NCBI GenBank assembly: GCA_033439255.1
Contig: CM065881.1
Span: 2,418,001-2,482,000 of the forward strand
Direction: 5' to 3'
DNA: 64,000 nucleotides
Origin: Hericium rajendrae
Lineage: Eukaryota; Basidiomycota; Agaricomycetes; Russulales; Hericiaceae
Shown here: positions 23,301 to 36,521 of the stretch, in pieces
How positions within the stretch are numbered: the stretch's first letter is position 1
How the letters are laid out: each line of letters begins with the position of its first letter
Made by a program: the position numbers and the translations under genes
Notes under the pieces: model-generated
The model's database searches: none
What the model was told of the DNA's origin: nothing
Seen by the model: the letters and a program-made list of their open reading frames with translations, nothing else

Positions 23301-24662
23301 CTGAGGACGTGCAAATGAACGGCATCGTCACCACCGAGAGGCAGGCGACTGATGAGAACATGGAAGACGGCCAGCTTCCTCCAGAGGATCTGCTGCAGAC
23401 GCCATACCTGCCAGAACACCTCGAGCTTCCCGCACAGAAAGCGCAAGTCTTGCAACACGTGGAACTGCTGTTCGCGCTTTCGACGAAGGTGCCAGAGTTC
23501 TTGGATGAGTAAGCGAATTTAATTTTCTCGCACGGCCATTTCTCACATTGAGTGACCAGAATCTTTTCTGCATACGGTGAAATGGATGTGAGCGTCCAAG
23601 AGGCCATCCAGGAGCTCATCACGGCCCTCATCCGCTCTCTCGGCCCCACGCACGGCAAGCTGCTCACGCTCCTGCGCACCTTCCCGCCGGGCGCAGACAC
23701 CCTCGCCCTCCGCGTGCTCAATATATTCACGGAGCACGGCCGCCCGCCTGCGCAGCTCGTCGCGCTCGTCAAGGCACTCGTCGCAGAGCGCGACCTCGAT
23801 GCGCGCTTCCTGATTCCCATCATCGCCGAGATGGACAAGGCTGACATCCTGCGGCACCTGCCCAAGATCGTGTCGATGCTGAACGGGACGCCCGAGCCGC
23901 GGAACCTCGTGCGCTCCGTGTTCGGCGCGATCGTCACGACGCCGCCGCAGACGTTCGGGAGCGTGACGAGCAACATGCCGCGCGTGCGGCAGAGCGAGTT
24001 GCTGACGCCTGCGGAGCTGATGGTGCTGCTGCACGAGTCGGAGATGGAGATCGGGCTGAAGAGCGCGATGGAGGCTGTCGGTATCTGTTTCTCGATGACG
24101 GATGTGTTTCGCTCGGAGATCCTCGCCGTGGTCATGCAGCAGATCGTGGACGATGCGAACCTGCCAACGCTCTTTTTGCGCACTGTGAGTGAATATCGCT
24201 ATCGAAAGACTTCTCGTTCTGACTGACGTCGACCAGGTCATCCAAGCTGTTACGACTTATAAGTCTCTGGTTGGGTTCGTCTCGACGACACTGCTCTCGC
24301 GCCTCATAACGAAGAAAATCTGGACGAACCCGCGGCTGTGGGACGGCTTCATCCGCTGCGCCAAAGTCGTCGCCCCCGCAAGTTTCGGCGCGCTGCTCCA
24401 GCTGCCCATCGAGCACTTCCGTGACGTCGTGGACAAAAACCCAACCCTCAAGGCGCCCCTTCTGGACTTCATCATGAAGAAGGCAGGCGGTAATAAGGCC
24501 CGGATCGCTGCGTACCTGGAGATCCTGCAGGGGGAGGAGAGCGCGGCGCTGCGCTCCCCTGGGGCGGATCAGAGCACTAATGTCAGCGAACCACCGTCAC
24601 TAGGGGCCACACCGGCTCCGCAATCACAAGCCCAACCTGCTGCTGAGCCAGCGCCGCCATAG
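20389..24662 (+). CDS. symplekin/Pta1, mRNA 3'-end processing scaffold
   Basis: Scaffold of the cleavage and polyadenylation factor. The N-terminal HEAT repeats bind Ssu72 and the C-terminal domain supports complex assembly. Thirteen exons are phased: 20389-20644, 20704-20818, 20879-21047, 21096-21223, 21281-21466, 21521-22124, 22186-22571, 22628-22703, 22757-22914, 22968-23068, 23133-23508, 23560-24184 and 24237-24662. They give 1201 residues with no frame break. Recognisable blocks are KRWVLDLLQYAICRAPLP, MNRNARQQWDI, VRLAAVKFMQRVILVQT and NPNILSAIINSWSNLIKLRP, then C-terminal TLLRTFPPGADTLALRVL and ITKKIWTNPRLWDGFIRC. An Ala/Lys-rich linker follows the HEAT part, near residues 285-345. Intact across more than 4 kb, so local sequence quality is good here. 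Confidence 0.92.
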
Positions 24663-25198
24663 GACCGGTATGAGCTGGTTCATTGAGGTTTGCGGATGTT
24701 CTCGGGCAGTACAGTATCTTATTCCTGGATTACGACTTTAGATTGGCATGTAGCATTGGGCGGTCTATCTAATGTATGTGTACATTGATGTTATATGCGC
24801 AAACTTTACACAGAAGATAGTTGTTCTGCGTTAGGGTCAATGCAGTCGATGACTCGATATGCAATATTGGAAATGTGATTAGTAGACCCGGAGATCTTAT
24901 CTTATCTGCTCCCGACTTATGGTGAGATCTATGGTCGATGCTGCCGTTCGGTCTGAGTCGTCTCGAAGTGTTTCCAGACCGGCGTCCTTAACTCACCTTG
25001 TCTCTTCCCCCCACTACCACCCGCGGCCACCTTTTGATCTCGCCTGTCTCAACGTATTTCCTCGGACAGCCACGCGCCTTTACGTGTACCAGTCTCCGCT
25101 TGTGAACACGACCCCACGCCGGCACAGAGCGGGCCTCTCCAGTCAGCCCAGCTGCGCTGAGGCGGCGTGCCACTTCCGTTCTGCACACTCACCGGAGC
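24663..25198. other. intergenic before MAP kinase
   Basis: 536 bp with symplekin 3' flank on the left and the kinase promoter or leader on the right. The leader is pyrimidine-rich at about 24990-25190. No gene seen. Confidence 0.5.
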
Positions 25199-27849
<2,651 letters not shown>

Positions 27850-28914
27850 CGACTCGCGATGTTATCCCACTCCTAGATTGCACGTTTAGACATGATCTTT
27901 CTCTTAATTGCTTTGACGATCTGCTCCTGTTCTGACAGTTTCGCGCGTGAGCATTAGTATTGGTCTGCTTTGAGTTCATGCCCTCAAGGGATAAACGTTT
28001 CATGAATCTCTATAGCGGTCACCTTGGGGAGACAGGGCTAGGTTCGATGTCGAGTTGATCAGATGTTGGAATGTCGCCTTCAGATCAGGCATCCAGGGGA
28101 GGTTGACTGGTCTGTACATCCGACCTTGGAAGTTCACTGACAGTAAAGAACATTTACATCCGGCTAGGCGGGTCTGAACAATTCCGTAGAGGACCAAATG
28201 TATGAATGGACAATTCACCCATTGGCTAGCACATTCAAAACGAGTTCGGATGCACAAGCATCGTCTAAACGGGATATCAGTATCTCTCCGGACAAGTGAA
28301 CCGATAAGAAGACTTAGCCTCCATCAACAAGGACGATTGAACTTAGATACCCTCATGAGAGATCGACGTGATCGGAAGCGAATGAATCTTACCATTCATG
28401 AACCTGTTCGAAGCCAACATAAGCGCGACAGATCCGATATCTCTGTTCGTGCCCAGGCTGCCTCCGGGTTGAAGCACCCGAATCGGAGGGACATAGAATG
28501 ACTGCGGCGGACGATACCCCTCCAGCATTATCCCTGGCGAACATCTTGGGCATGCATAATACCACATAGTTAAAGATCTTCAGCCGATCGTCCACAGATT
28601 TTCAGACTCTGGAGCCAAGTGTCCTGCCGGTCCTCACATGAGCTGTAGGGCAACGTAAAGGGTTTTCACGAGGGCATCCAAACTATCACGGCATGATGGG
28701 CTGACGATTATGCATGGCCCTCGAAGAGAAGGCGCTTCGGGGGCTACCTTGACCACTAAACAAAAATTCTCACCTCATGCGAAAGCCATAACAACCTGTC
28801 AGTTGTGTGTGATGAGAGACTAATACATGGTCAGTGATGTCTAATACAGGATGCTGAGAATGTGGAATACAATGGGTAAAATAAATCCAGACGCCCGAAT
28901 GAACGTGTGCGAAA
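27850..28914. other. intergenic, no gene seen
   Basis: 1065 bp between convergent 3' ends of the MAP kinase and NBP35. It contains only short frames. No repeat or RNA gene recognised. Confidence 0.5.
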
Positions 28915-30054
28915 CTAGTCGTCGCCGAGAATCTCCTTCAATCCTGCGGTGGCAAATCTTAGCGGATGCAACCCTCCAAACACTGCCGACTTACTATCAA
29001 TGATATTAAGATATGCCGTGGTCGCAGGGCTATCTGGGTATTCGTCCAGGAAACTGACGCCGTAATCTGCACTCTTCCCTATCCGCGGGTCAAGCGGCAC
29101 TGAGCCCAGCAACTCTACATCCATGTCGTGGGCCAGCTTCTTCGCTCCACCTGTCGTAGGCCTGAAGATCTGTGACTCTGTCTTGCATCCAGGACACACG
29201 AAGCCGGCCATGTTCTCGACGACGCCGAGCACCTTGATCCCGACCTTCCTGCAGAAGTCTATCTCACGGCGGACGTCCTTGCAGAGCGACCTCCTGCGGC
29301 GTGGTGATAACTACTGCGCCATCGATACCGCTCTCCTTGAGATACTGGACGATGCTGAGGTGCTCATCTGACGTCCCTGGAGGTGTGTCGATGAGCAGAT
29401 AATCGAGGGTGCCCCAGTCGACATCCTTGAGGAACTGGCCGATTAAACCGTTTTCTTGGGTCCGCGCCACATGACCGCGTCCTTGGAAGAAGGCAGCATG
29501 AAGCCGACGGACATAACTCCGAGATTATCTTGCACGTAGACTGGTGACCAGCCTGACGAGGACGAATGGACCTGCTCAGAAGCGATCCCGAGGATAGTCG
29601 GGATCGAAGGGCCGCAGATATCTACATCCATTATCCCAGTCTAGCCATCGTGATCAGAAATGTCAAAGACAAAAGATACGGCCCCATAGAACCAACCTGT
29701 AAATCATCATCCGCAGCAAATGCCCACCCCAGTTGCGCGGTGAAGGTAGATTTGCCGACACCACCTTTTCCGGAGAGCACGAGGATCTTCCTCTTCACGC
29801 TCGCCATCCGCTCACGAATGAATGGCAGAGCAGGATCAGGGCCCTTTGGCTTCTGCGATGCACATATATCCTGATTTGCGCATCCGTCGCACGCCGCAGA
29901 CTTGCCTGCTAGCTCTGATTCGGTACCCTGCAAAGAGCAAATCAAGATTCCGTCAGTACTGAATATTCTAAAGACGTACTGGACAGTGTTCGGGTGCGTT
30001 CTCTGGTACCGCCGATGGATTTGGGACCTCCGTTGGCTGTTGTACAGCAAGCAT
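28915..30054 (-). CDS. nbp35: cytosolic Fe-S assembly scaffold NBP35, two frame breaks
   Basis: P-loop ATPase scaffold that, with Cfd1, assembles 4Fe-4S clusters in the cytosol. Exons are 29980-30054, 29697-29927 and 28915-29640. The N-terminal cluster ligands follow CX13CX2CX5C (Cys 24, 38, 41, 47). Walker A is [34 protein letters not shown] and the C-terminal CPGC in [11 protein letters not shown] are all present. Within exon 3 the conserved text changes frame twice. After WRGPKK, a run of four T (29451-29454 on the plus strand) is one short of what the family residues need. After PQEVALQ (about 29277) there is one base too many before DVRREIDFC. The two offsets cancel in length, but the middle segment is conserved only in the shifted frame. 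Orthologues are essential, so sequencing error is likely. Confidence 0.88.
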
Positions 30055-30315
30055 AGCGGGATACGAGACGTATGGTCGTCGTGGTCAACAATGAGGATCT
30101 ACTGAGCGTCTTGGTCAGCGCCTTCCCAAGCCGGAGTCGGCCGGGCCGGCGGGGACGCGGTCACGTTCCGGGCCACGAGGGCCGCGTCAAATTGAAATTG
30201 GCCGTGATGGGCGCCTGTTGGATGTTGGACTTGCTTCTCTGCCGTTGCCGCGTTTCCGCCTTTGTGCCCACGCCGTACATACCCATCCCTCGTTTTTATC
30301 TATTGCCATAGACCC
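30055..30315. promoter_or_regulatory. divergent promoter, NBP35 / J-domain gene
   Basis: 261 bp between outward start codons. GC-rich in the middle (30120-30190) and pyrimidine-rich toward the J-domain gene. Confidence 0.5.
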
Positions 30316-31119
30316 ATGGACGAGGCCATTGTGAATTTCTACCAGGTCTTGGGCGTCAGCAGGACCGCCACGGCCGAGGACGGTGAGTTCGCCTTTGTTC
30401 CAGCGAGAGAAGTGGACCATGATAATCTAATCATATCACTGCAGTCAGGAAAGCGTACAAGCAGAAATTGCTGGAAACACATCCGGATAAGCTGCCTCCT
30501 GAAGTAAGTGAGCGAGCGCGGCAGAGGATGAAGGATAAGTTCGGACTGGTGCGTTACTTTTTCGGGGTTTCCAGAAATCCGCTTTATGTCACTGACGATC
30601 CTCCAGGTGCACGAGGCTTTCCAGGTCCTTGGTGATCCTGATACACGCAGAGTCCGTTTCAACTGGTTTTGAAACGTAAATCCATTCTGATACATATCGC
30701 AGGCATATGACATCCACAACCGCAATCTTCCCACTCCTGGCTCGAGCTCGTCGGTGCCCAAGTGGACGACGCCGAGCGAGGACCAGCGGCGGCGCATCCG
30801 CGAACGCGAGGCCTGGGCGCGCCAGGCGCACGAGCGCAGCCAAGAGCGCATCCGCCTCGCGCGCCAGGCAAAGCAATCGCAGTCAAAGCCCGCGCAGCCA
30901 GCGCCATCGTCAGCGCCCTCACAGCTCCAGGTGCAAGTGCACACGAAGGAGGCGACCGTGGCGCAGGCCGAGTCTGCGGAGACGAAGCAGGCTGAGGAGT
31001 ACACCGCGATGGTCGAGGCGATGCTGCAGGAGCTCTACAGGCTAAGTCCAGAGTGGGAGGAGCGGAAGCGGAGGCTAGAGATGGTGCGTCGCTCGCGCTC
31101 ACAGGACAGTGCACCCTGA
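30316..31119 (+). CDS. J-domain (DnaJ-like) co-chaperone
   Basis: A 210-residue protein with an N-terminal J domain that should stimulate an Hsp70 ATPase. Exons are 30316-30382, 30445-30548, 30607-30651 and 30703-31119. The J domain begins NFYQVLGVSRTATAED. It carries the HPD tripeptide in ETHPDKLPPE and ends with FQVLGDPDTRRAYD. After it comes a basic coiled-coil-like segment rich in Arg/Glu/Gln. There is no Gly/Phe region, zinc finger or membrane segment, so it is a class C J protein; its Hsp70 partner and place in the cell are unknown. Confidence 0.88.
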
Positions 31120-33375
31120 TTGACCGTCCTCACGCAATACATAGCGGAAGGCCTCGCCTCCAAGACGGCTTCATACGACGTCATAACAATGACGGTCGTC
31201 TCCATGCTCTTTTTCGATTTATTCCGTTCTTTATTCGTTTGTAGGACCTGTGATATACCTTTTGTAGCGACGTTCGGTCACTCGCTCTTTCTGCTTTGCT
31301 TTTTCTTACGCTTTTTACTTACCGCTGTCTTTCATTGTTGGGCATGAGCTAGAATTAGCTGGTACTGTGAAGAAGAGGACTTGCGAACGCGCGAACTCAT
31401 GTAGATATGTAATCTATTGAAAGAATGACATGCTCAATGTACGAGCAGAGAGGCCAGGGCCATCTGCACTCGGATTGTAAGCTCGGAAGACGAGCCATTT
31501 CGAACCTTGAACTTATTTAAAGATAGCCAAGATGATGCTTTCGAAGGGATTTCATTTCGCTAGACAATAAATAGACATGAAAATCCGGGACAAATTTGAG
31601 GGTATATGGGTATCGTAAAGTACAGTACAGTAGAGATGGTCTAGTATATGATGGTATAAATGGGTCGTGAGATACAGTATATGGAGATCCGATACATGAG
31701 ACAGTAAATAGAAATAAAGATAGAAAAAAATCAAACCGATCTTGGGCTCAGGCAGGATGCTAAGCAGGACGTTGGCTGTACAAATCAACGCGGAGGATAT
31801 AGGCTGGAGGCTAGATAGGTGCAGGCGCGATAGGTTGCAGACGAAGTAGGCTGGTGGATAAGGGAATAGAGATGGGCTGACGACGACAAGACCAAAGCTG
31901 ACAGGTAGTCGACGGGTGTGTGGACAGGAATAGCCCCAGAAATGAGAGACTAGAGGGGTGTCGAAGAAGTGATAGGCTGGAAGACGACAGTCGATAGGAC
32001 TCGAAGACGATGAGCGGGGAAGAGCAAGGAGCGACCCAACAACCATGCCGCATACAGCAACACAAGACCGCTGAGAAAAAGGACTGTTCAACATTACCTG
32101 GGATCATCGCGCGGAAAAGGCAGAGGCAGGCAGGGCGGGTTATATAGCACGGCGGCGGACTGGCGTCGAACAACTCCGGCGGTGGGTTTAGGCGGCCAAA
32201 AATAGGAGATAAGGGTGATGGACCTGATGATGCGAGTGAAAAAAGTGGGACGGGATGGCCAGAGCAAAAGCACCCGCCGACCATGAGGGGTCGGCAGGAT
32301 AAAGGACGAGCGGTGGGAAGACCCCCCGCTCGCCCGAGAGAAGGTAAGTTAGTAAGGTGTCGTAGAGATGCAAAGTCGGAGTGCTTACCGTTTCGCCCAT
32401 ATCGAGCGCTCCCGTCCCGAAGTCCAAGGACAATCGACAGAGCTTCTGGTCCAAGGAAAAAAAATCTGGGAGGCAAACGTAAGTCGCTGCACGGAAGAAT
32501 AGAAAAAGAAAAGTACTCACTGGCCGCGCCTTGGGATGAAGCTCCAGAGTGTCGAGCCTTGCCTTACCGATTCGTGCCCCCGGTGCCGCCTGCCATCTGC
32601 CATTGGGATCCGCGCTACCCAGGTAAATATTGTCAGTCCCTTTCCTCACGGTATGTGAGCTATCGCGCTGGTGTCAAAGGTGTTGCTCCAAGTCATCATC
32701 AAGAGTGCGCCACCCATGTGAAAGATAGAGTGGATGAATGAGATGAGCGTAGGCTGTCGTCGAAGAATAGCACGTCGTCGAATGATGATGGTGTCGTATG
32801 ATAGTGTCGTCAAAGAGTGGGATGTCACCCGAAGTCGCAAAAAAGTCGAGGATGTGAGAGCGAAGGGAAGAGAGACGCTGCACGCTGAGGAAGTGTCCTG
32901 TCAGTCAAGAGAAGGAACGAAATCGGAGACAACTCACTCAGAGGCGTTGGATAGAGGACATGTCAGTGAATAGAGCCCTGAGCCAAGCCTGCAAAGCGAA
33001 ATGCCGAGAGAACCCAAGATCCAAAGAACCGAGACAGAAACACGAAACCAAGCCGCGAAATGAAACCGAGAACCGATACCACAAGCCAGAGACCAAAAGA
33101 TAAAAGGGAAACCGAAACCAAAATCTAGAGCCAGAGCTCATCGCCACTCCCACTGCTCAACCCCCTCTACTCAACCTTGTTTTGATGTTTTCTGATGTTC
33201 TACCTTGATCTGGCCCTCGTGCCAGATTAAAAAGCGGATATCGAGAGAGCTGACCGCAGTAAGCAGTAGTCTTCGAATCCGTCGTGATATCGCAGGTGTC
33301 CTGATGTCGTTGCCGGTTGCATTCGCGCCGTGAATTGAGTGTTGCCAGATGTTGCCGAGTGTTGGTGGTCCGCAG
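31120..33375. other. 2.3-kb stretch, possible minus-strand spliced transcript
   Basis: No confident gene. The minus strand shows several good donor and acceptor pairs, for example donors reading gtgagt at about 32519 and gtaagc at about 32392. Candidate fragments include ADPNGRWQAAPGARIGK and LDFGTGALDMGET, but I cannot join them into one open frame. The plus strand is purine-rich from 31550 to 31740 and again from 33000 to 33125. A small lineage-specific protein, a non-coding RNA and neither all remain possible. Confidence 0.3.
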
Positions 33376-34892
33376 CTACGTGCCAGTGCCAGGGAAGGAA
33401 GCCTGGTGGGCGTGGAGGTTGGCAAAGACGTCCCAGAGGAAGTTGTCGGCCTGCGCGAGGAGGGAACCAGGGCTAAGAACGACGGCGTCGGGAATGGCGT
33501 CAACATCGCCCTCGAAGCCAGTGTCGCCAAGGTCAAGACCACCAGAGTCGTCCTCGCCAGCATCAGAGTCCTCAGAGTCAGAGTCAGACTCGATCTCCAT
33601 GTCCTGTTCGCCGAGGTCGTCCTCCAGCTCGATCGCAGCAGTGGCGGGGCCATCCTCGACGGCGGCATCATCGACCTGCTCAGTAGCATCATCGACCTGC
33701 TCAGTGGTATCGTCCTCAATGACCGTGTCGACGTTCTCCTCAGTGCCCTCTTCGTCCGAATCCGAGCCAAAGATGTCCTCCTCAGAGAACTTCTTCTCCT
33801 GCTCGGCGGTGTTCGATTCATCGTGCCTCAGCGAAATCCACTCCAAGTTATCAGCGTAGTCGTTCCCAATCCGCTCCATGTCGGCGGCCGTCAGGATGTG
33901 CTGCTCCACAGTCGGGAGTCGAGGACGCAGTCCAAAGCTGGAGAGGTCGGTGGGAAGACGAGGCTGTGAGGAGGGCGACGGCGGGCAAAGGACAGGCGAC
34001 TCCGGTGGCGGAATGGGTGACATGACTGGCGACGGCAAGCGGGCTGCAGGTGTGGGCGACGACACGCGGGCGGGAGGTGGCGCTGGCAGGCGGGAGGGTG
34101 GCGGCGATGGCAGGCGGTACGGAGAGCCGTGGAGAGATGGATCGTGGCCCTCGTCGTTGCGCGTCGTCAGGCGGCTGCACCGAATCGCGGTGCGCACGCT
34201 TGAGAATACGTGACACCAGTCCTCTTTTACCAGACGCTCCTTAACACGCCGACGCTTCGCCTCACGGTATTCACTCATCGTCTGACCCGGTCCCTCCATG
34301 CGTTCCATCCATCGTCGAATTGAAGAGTCGGGACTGGGCGAGGTCGGCTGGGGTGCTGTTGGCTGCGGCGGTACGATGGCCGGTGGCGGGGACACTTCGG
34401 GCTTAAGAGAAATGAACACGGTGCACGAACGCGAAAAAGAATAAAACTTACCAGATCCACGTCCATTGGCACTGGTCTAGGATCTCTGGTCTTGACAGGC
34501 GGGCGGGCGGGATGACAAAAGGCGTCCTTCATCTTCACGTCGTTGTAGACGATCGCAGGTCGGCGGACGGCCTGAAGAGCACGAGTGGCCTTGCCAGAGT
34601 CGAAGACGGCCATTTCGATGTCGGCGGGTGAGGCGGGCGCATCGCAGACCATGGCGGTCTGAATGTCGACCATATCAACGTCCATGGCCTCGATGTCGAG
34701 TGTGGCGTAAGAACCGTCCATAGGATCCTCGGGAGCTATGGCGGCCTCGGGACTGATCCACCACGAGCCAGGCATGCTACCCACGACGCCCATAGGAGGG
34801 TCATCGATGGCGGGCGCAACGAAGGCGGACGTAGGACGGAAGAGGGAGGGGATGGGGAGGGCAAAGCCCAAGATGCTCAGGTTGAAAGACAT
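33376..34892 (-). CDS. hypothetical acidic protein
   Basis: A 488-residue protein from exons 34452-34892 and 33376-34401, joined by a 50-bp GT-AG intron. No family recognised. The N-terminal third is of mixed composition, with SWWISPEAAIAPEDP. The middle is Pro/Ser-rich with repeated SPxP motifs. The C-terminal half is strongly acidic, with a short internal duplication (TEQVDDATEQVDDA; DNA repeat near 33667-33710). It ends with a less acidic FLWDVFANLHAHQASF segment. No signal peptide or membrane helix. A tract of this kind is common in nuclear or chaperone-like proteins, but that is only a guess. Confidence 0.6.
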
Positions 34893-35999
34893 GGTATAAA
34901 GTTCGTAATCGCAGGTATAAACGCAAGTTTAACGGGGTTGGTAACGGTAGAGAAGAGAAAAGGAATGCGGCGAGGGGAGGGTAGATATACAAAATTCTTG
35001 TTTGCGTCGTCAAACGATCGAGTCGCGTCTGTTTTGTACGCGTTTGCCACACGTGATGGGCAAAGTCCTGGCATGCATCAACTTCAGCAGACACAGATAT
35101 TCAACAAACAGAACGATGACGACATGCTAGCGGGCGGCGTCCCTGCTGTGATCCGGGATACCAACTTCCGGGAGGGGCGGGGCGGGATTCACGCCAGTAT
35201 AAGTAATGCGTTCTTACCGATATCGACCATAGCCCACTAAGCCGGCTTCGTTCCGATGCGGGAAACGAATAAAATCCCAAAGACTTGGGGAAAGACCAGT
35301 GGACGGTGTACATGTAGAGATGGTGGCGGGCCGGCGGGCGGAGGCCAGGAAGCGGAGACAAGGGCATCTTCGGCCCTTGGGGACGGGATCGGAGCAGGCG
35401 AGCGTGTAGTACTGTCGTCATAGCCCAATAATTCAGAGGACAGACCTGCTTCAAGATCTGTCCTCCCATATGCATCATGCATCATTTATCTTGTCTACGG
35501 CTCATGATTGCATTAGTGAGCACGATGCCATGAACGAACCTCCCCTTTCATATTCGAGAGATCAATTGACCCTTTCTTGAGGAAAAACAAGACTTTTTGA
35601 TCATCTATGGAGAAGTATATCAAGGCTGTCGAGGCTATGGACGACAGCGACTCATGCCTCTGAACTGAGCTATGTGTCGTCAACGGCCAGCCTGCGCAAA
35701 TCTGATGTTAGAGTTACTTCACCGTAGAGGAGAAAAATCGAGAGCATACACGCGATGAGAAAAGAGGTTCGTAACACAGATTGAAGTAAATTGTTGTGTA
35801 CAAGAATCGTAGTCTACGATTCCGAAGGAATGTGAGCGTTTTGGCGACTTCCGGACGTCGAAGGCGTCGCGGACAAGAAAATACGCGCCTCCTTTGCCCG
35901 AACGCGTCGGTGGCTGTTCCGAAGCGCCCGACCGTCACCTTCGTCTCTCACGTCCACTGTCGTCTTCGCTACCTCAGACCTACCTCACACTCACGCAAT
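34893..35999. other. intergenic, no gene seen
   Basis: 1107 bp between divergent starts of the acidic protein and COX23. Short minus-strand frames at 35101-35485 have no domain support. Confidence 0.45.
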
Positions 36000-36451
36000 A
36001 TGGCTAGACGAAGGGATGAGGTGCCTGCGGAATCCGTCGCTGAGCCATTACCGTCGGATAATGTGAAGCCGGCCAGTTATAAGGAGACGTTCGATGTACG
36101 CATGCTCACGCCCCATGAATTCTGAAGCTCCACTCACGGTCGCGTCTCGGAGGAAGAAACGAAAAGTCTCTTCTGAGTTTCTAGAGTGCGTGAACCATTC
36201 TGTATCTATATCGGAAAGCGTCTCATAGGATTATCATCATTATAGTCCTTGTGCCAGAGCGCACAAAGCATCTTTCGACTGCTTGAATCGGAATGACTAT
36301 GACCGGGACAAATGTCTTGACTTCTTCCAAGCTTACAGAGATTGCAAGAAGACATGGGTATGCTCAGTCTTTCTTAGCTTTGCTGCTGTAGTCTGATTAT
36401 GTGCATCAGATGGAGCAGCGGAAGTCTGACCGTCGCGCAGGACGAGCATGA
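36000..36451 (+). CDS. cox23: cytochrome c oxidase assembly factor COX23 (twin CX9C)
   Basis: Small intermembrane-space protein imported through the Mia40 pathway and needed for copper delivery or assembly of cytochrome oxidase. A 92-residue protein from exons 36000-36095, 36157-36185, 36246-36357 and 36410-36451. The CHCH fold has two CX9C motifs, in DPCARAHKASFDCLNRND and KCLDFFQAYRDCKKTW, followed by MEQRKSDRRAGRA. The 29-nt exon 2 supplies KRKVSSEFL before the fold. Length and motif spacing fit Cox23 rather than Cox17 or Cox19. Confidence 0.88.
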
Positions 36452-36521
36452 CACCATCGCCTTATAGTCCTCTATTCATGACATGCACACGAAGTCTACA
36501 TGTACCATAATCACTGCGATT

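Noticed and set aside
23089-24183. 364-codon open frame on the minus strand
   Set aside because: Lies opposite symplekin exons and crosses their introns; Ser/Cys/Arg-rich composition is a mirror of the GC-rich coding strand.
28915-30054. Programmed ribosomal frameshifting in NBP35
   Set aside because: Two shifts in opposite directions would be needed, at sites not conserved in the family; homopolymer error is simpler.
31552-32649. Long overlapping minus-strand frames
   Set aside because: Low-complexity Ser/Pro/Leu text from a pyrimidine-rich strand; frames overlap each other and match no family.
33171-33969. Frames of 180-216 codons opposite the acidic protein
   Set aside because: Arg/Ser- and Val/Leu-rich shadows of an acidic coding strand.
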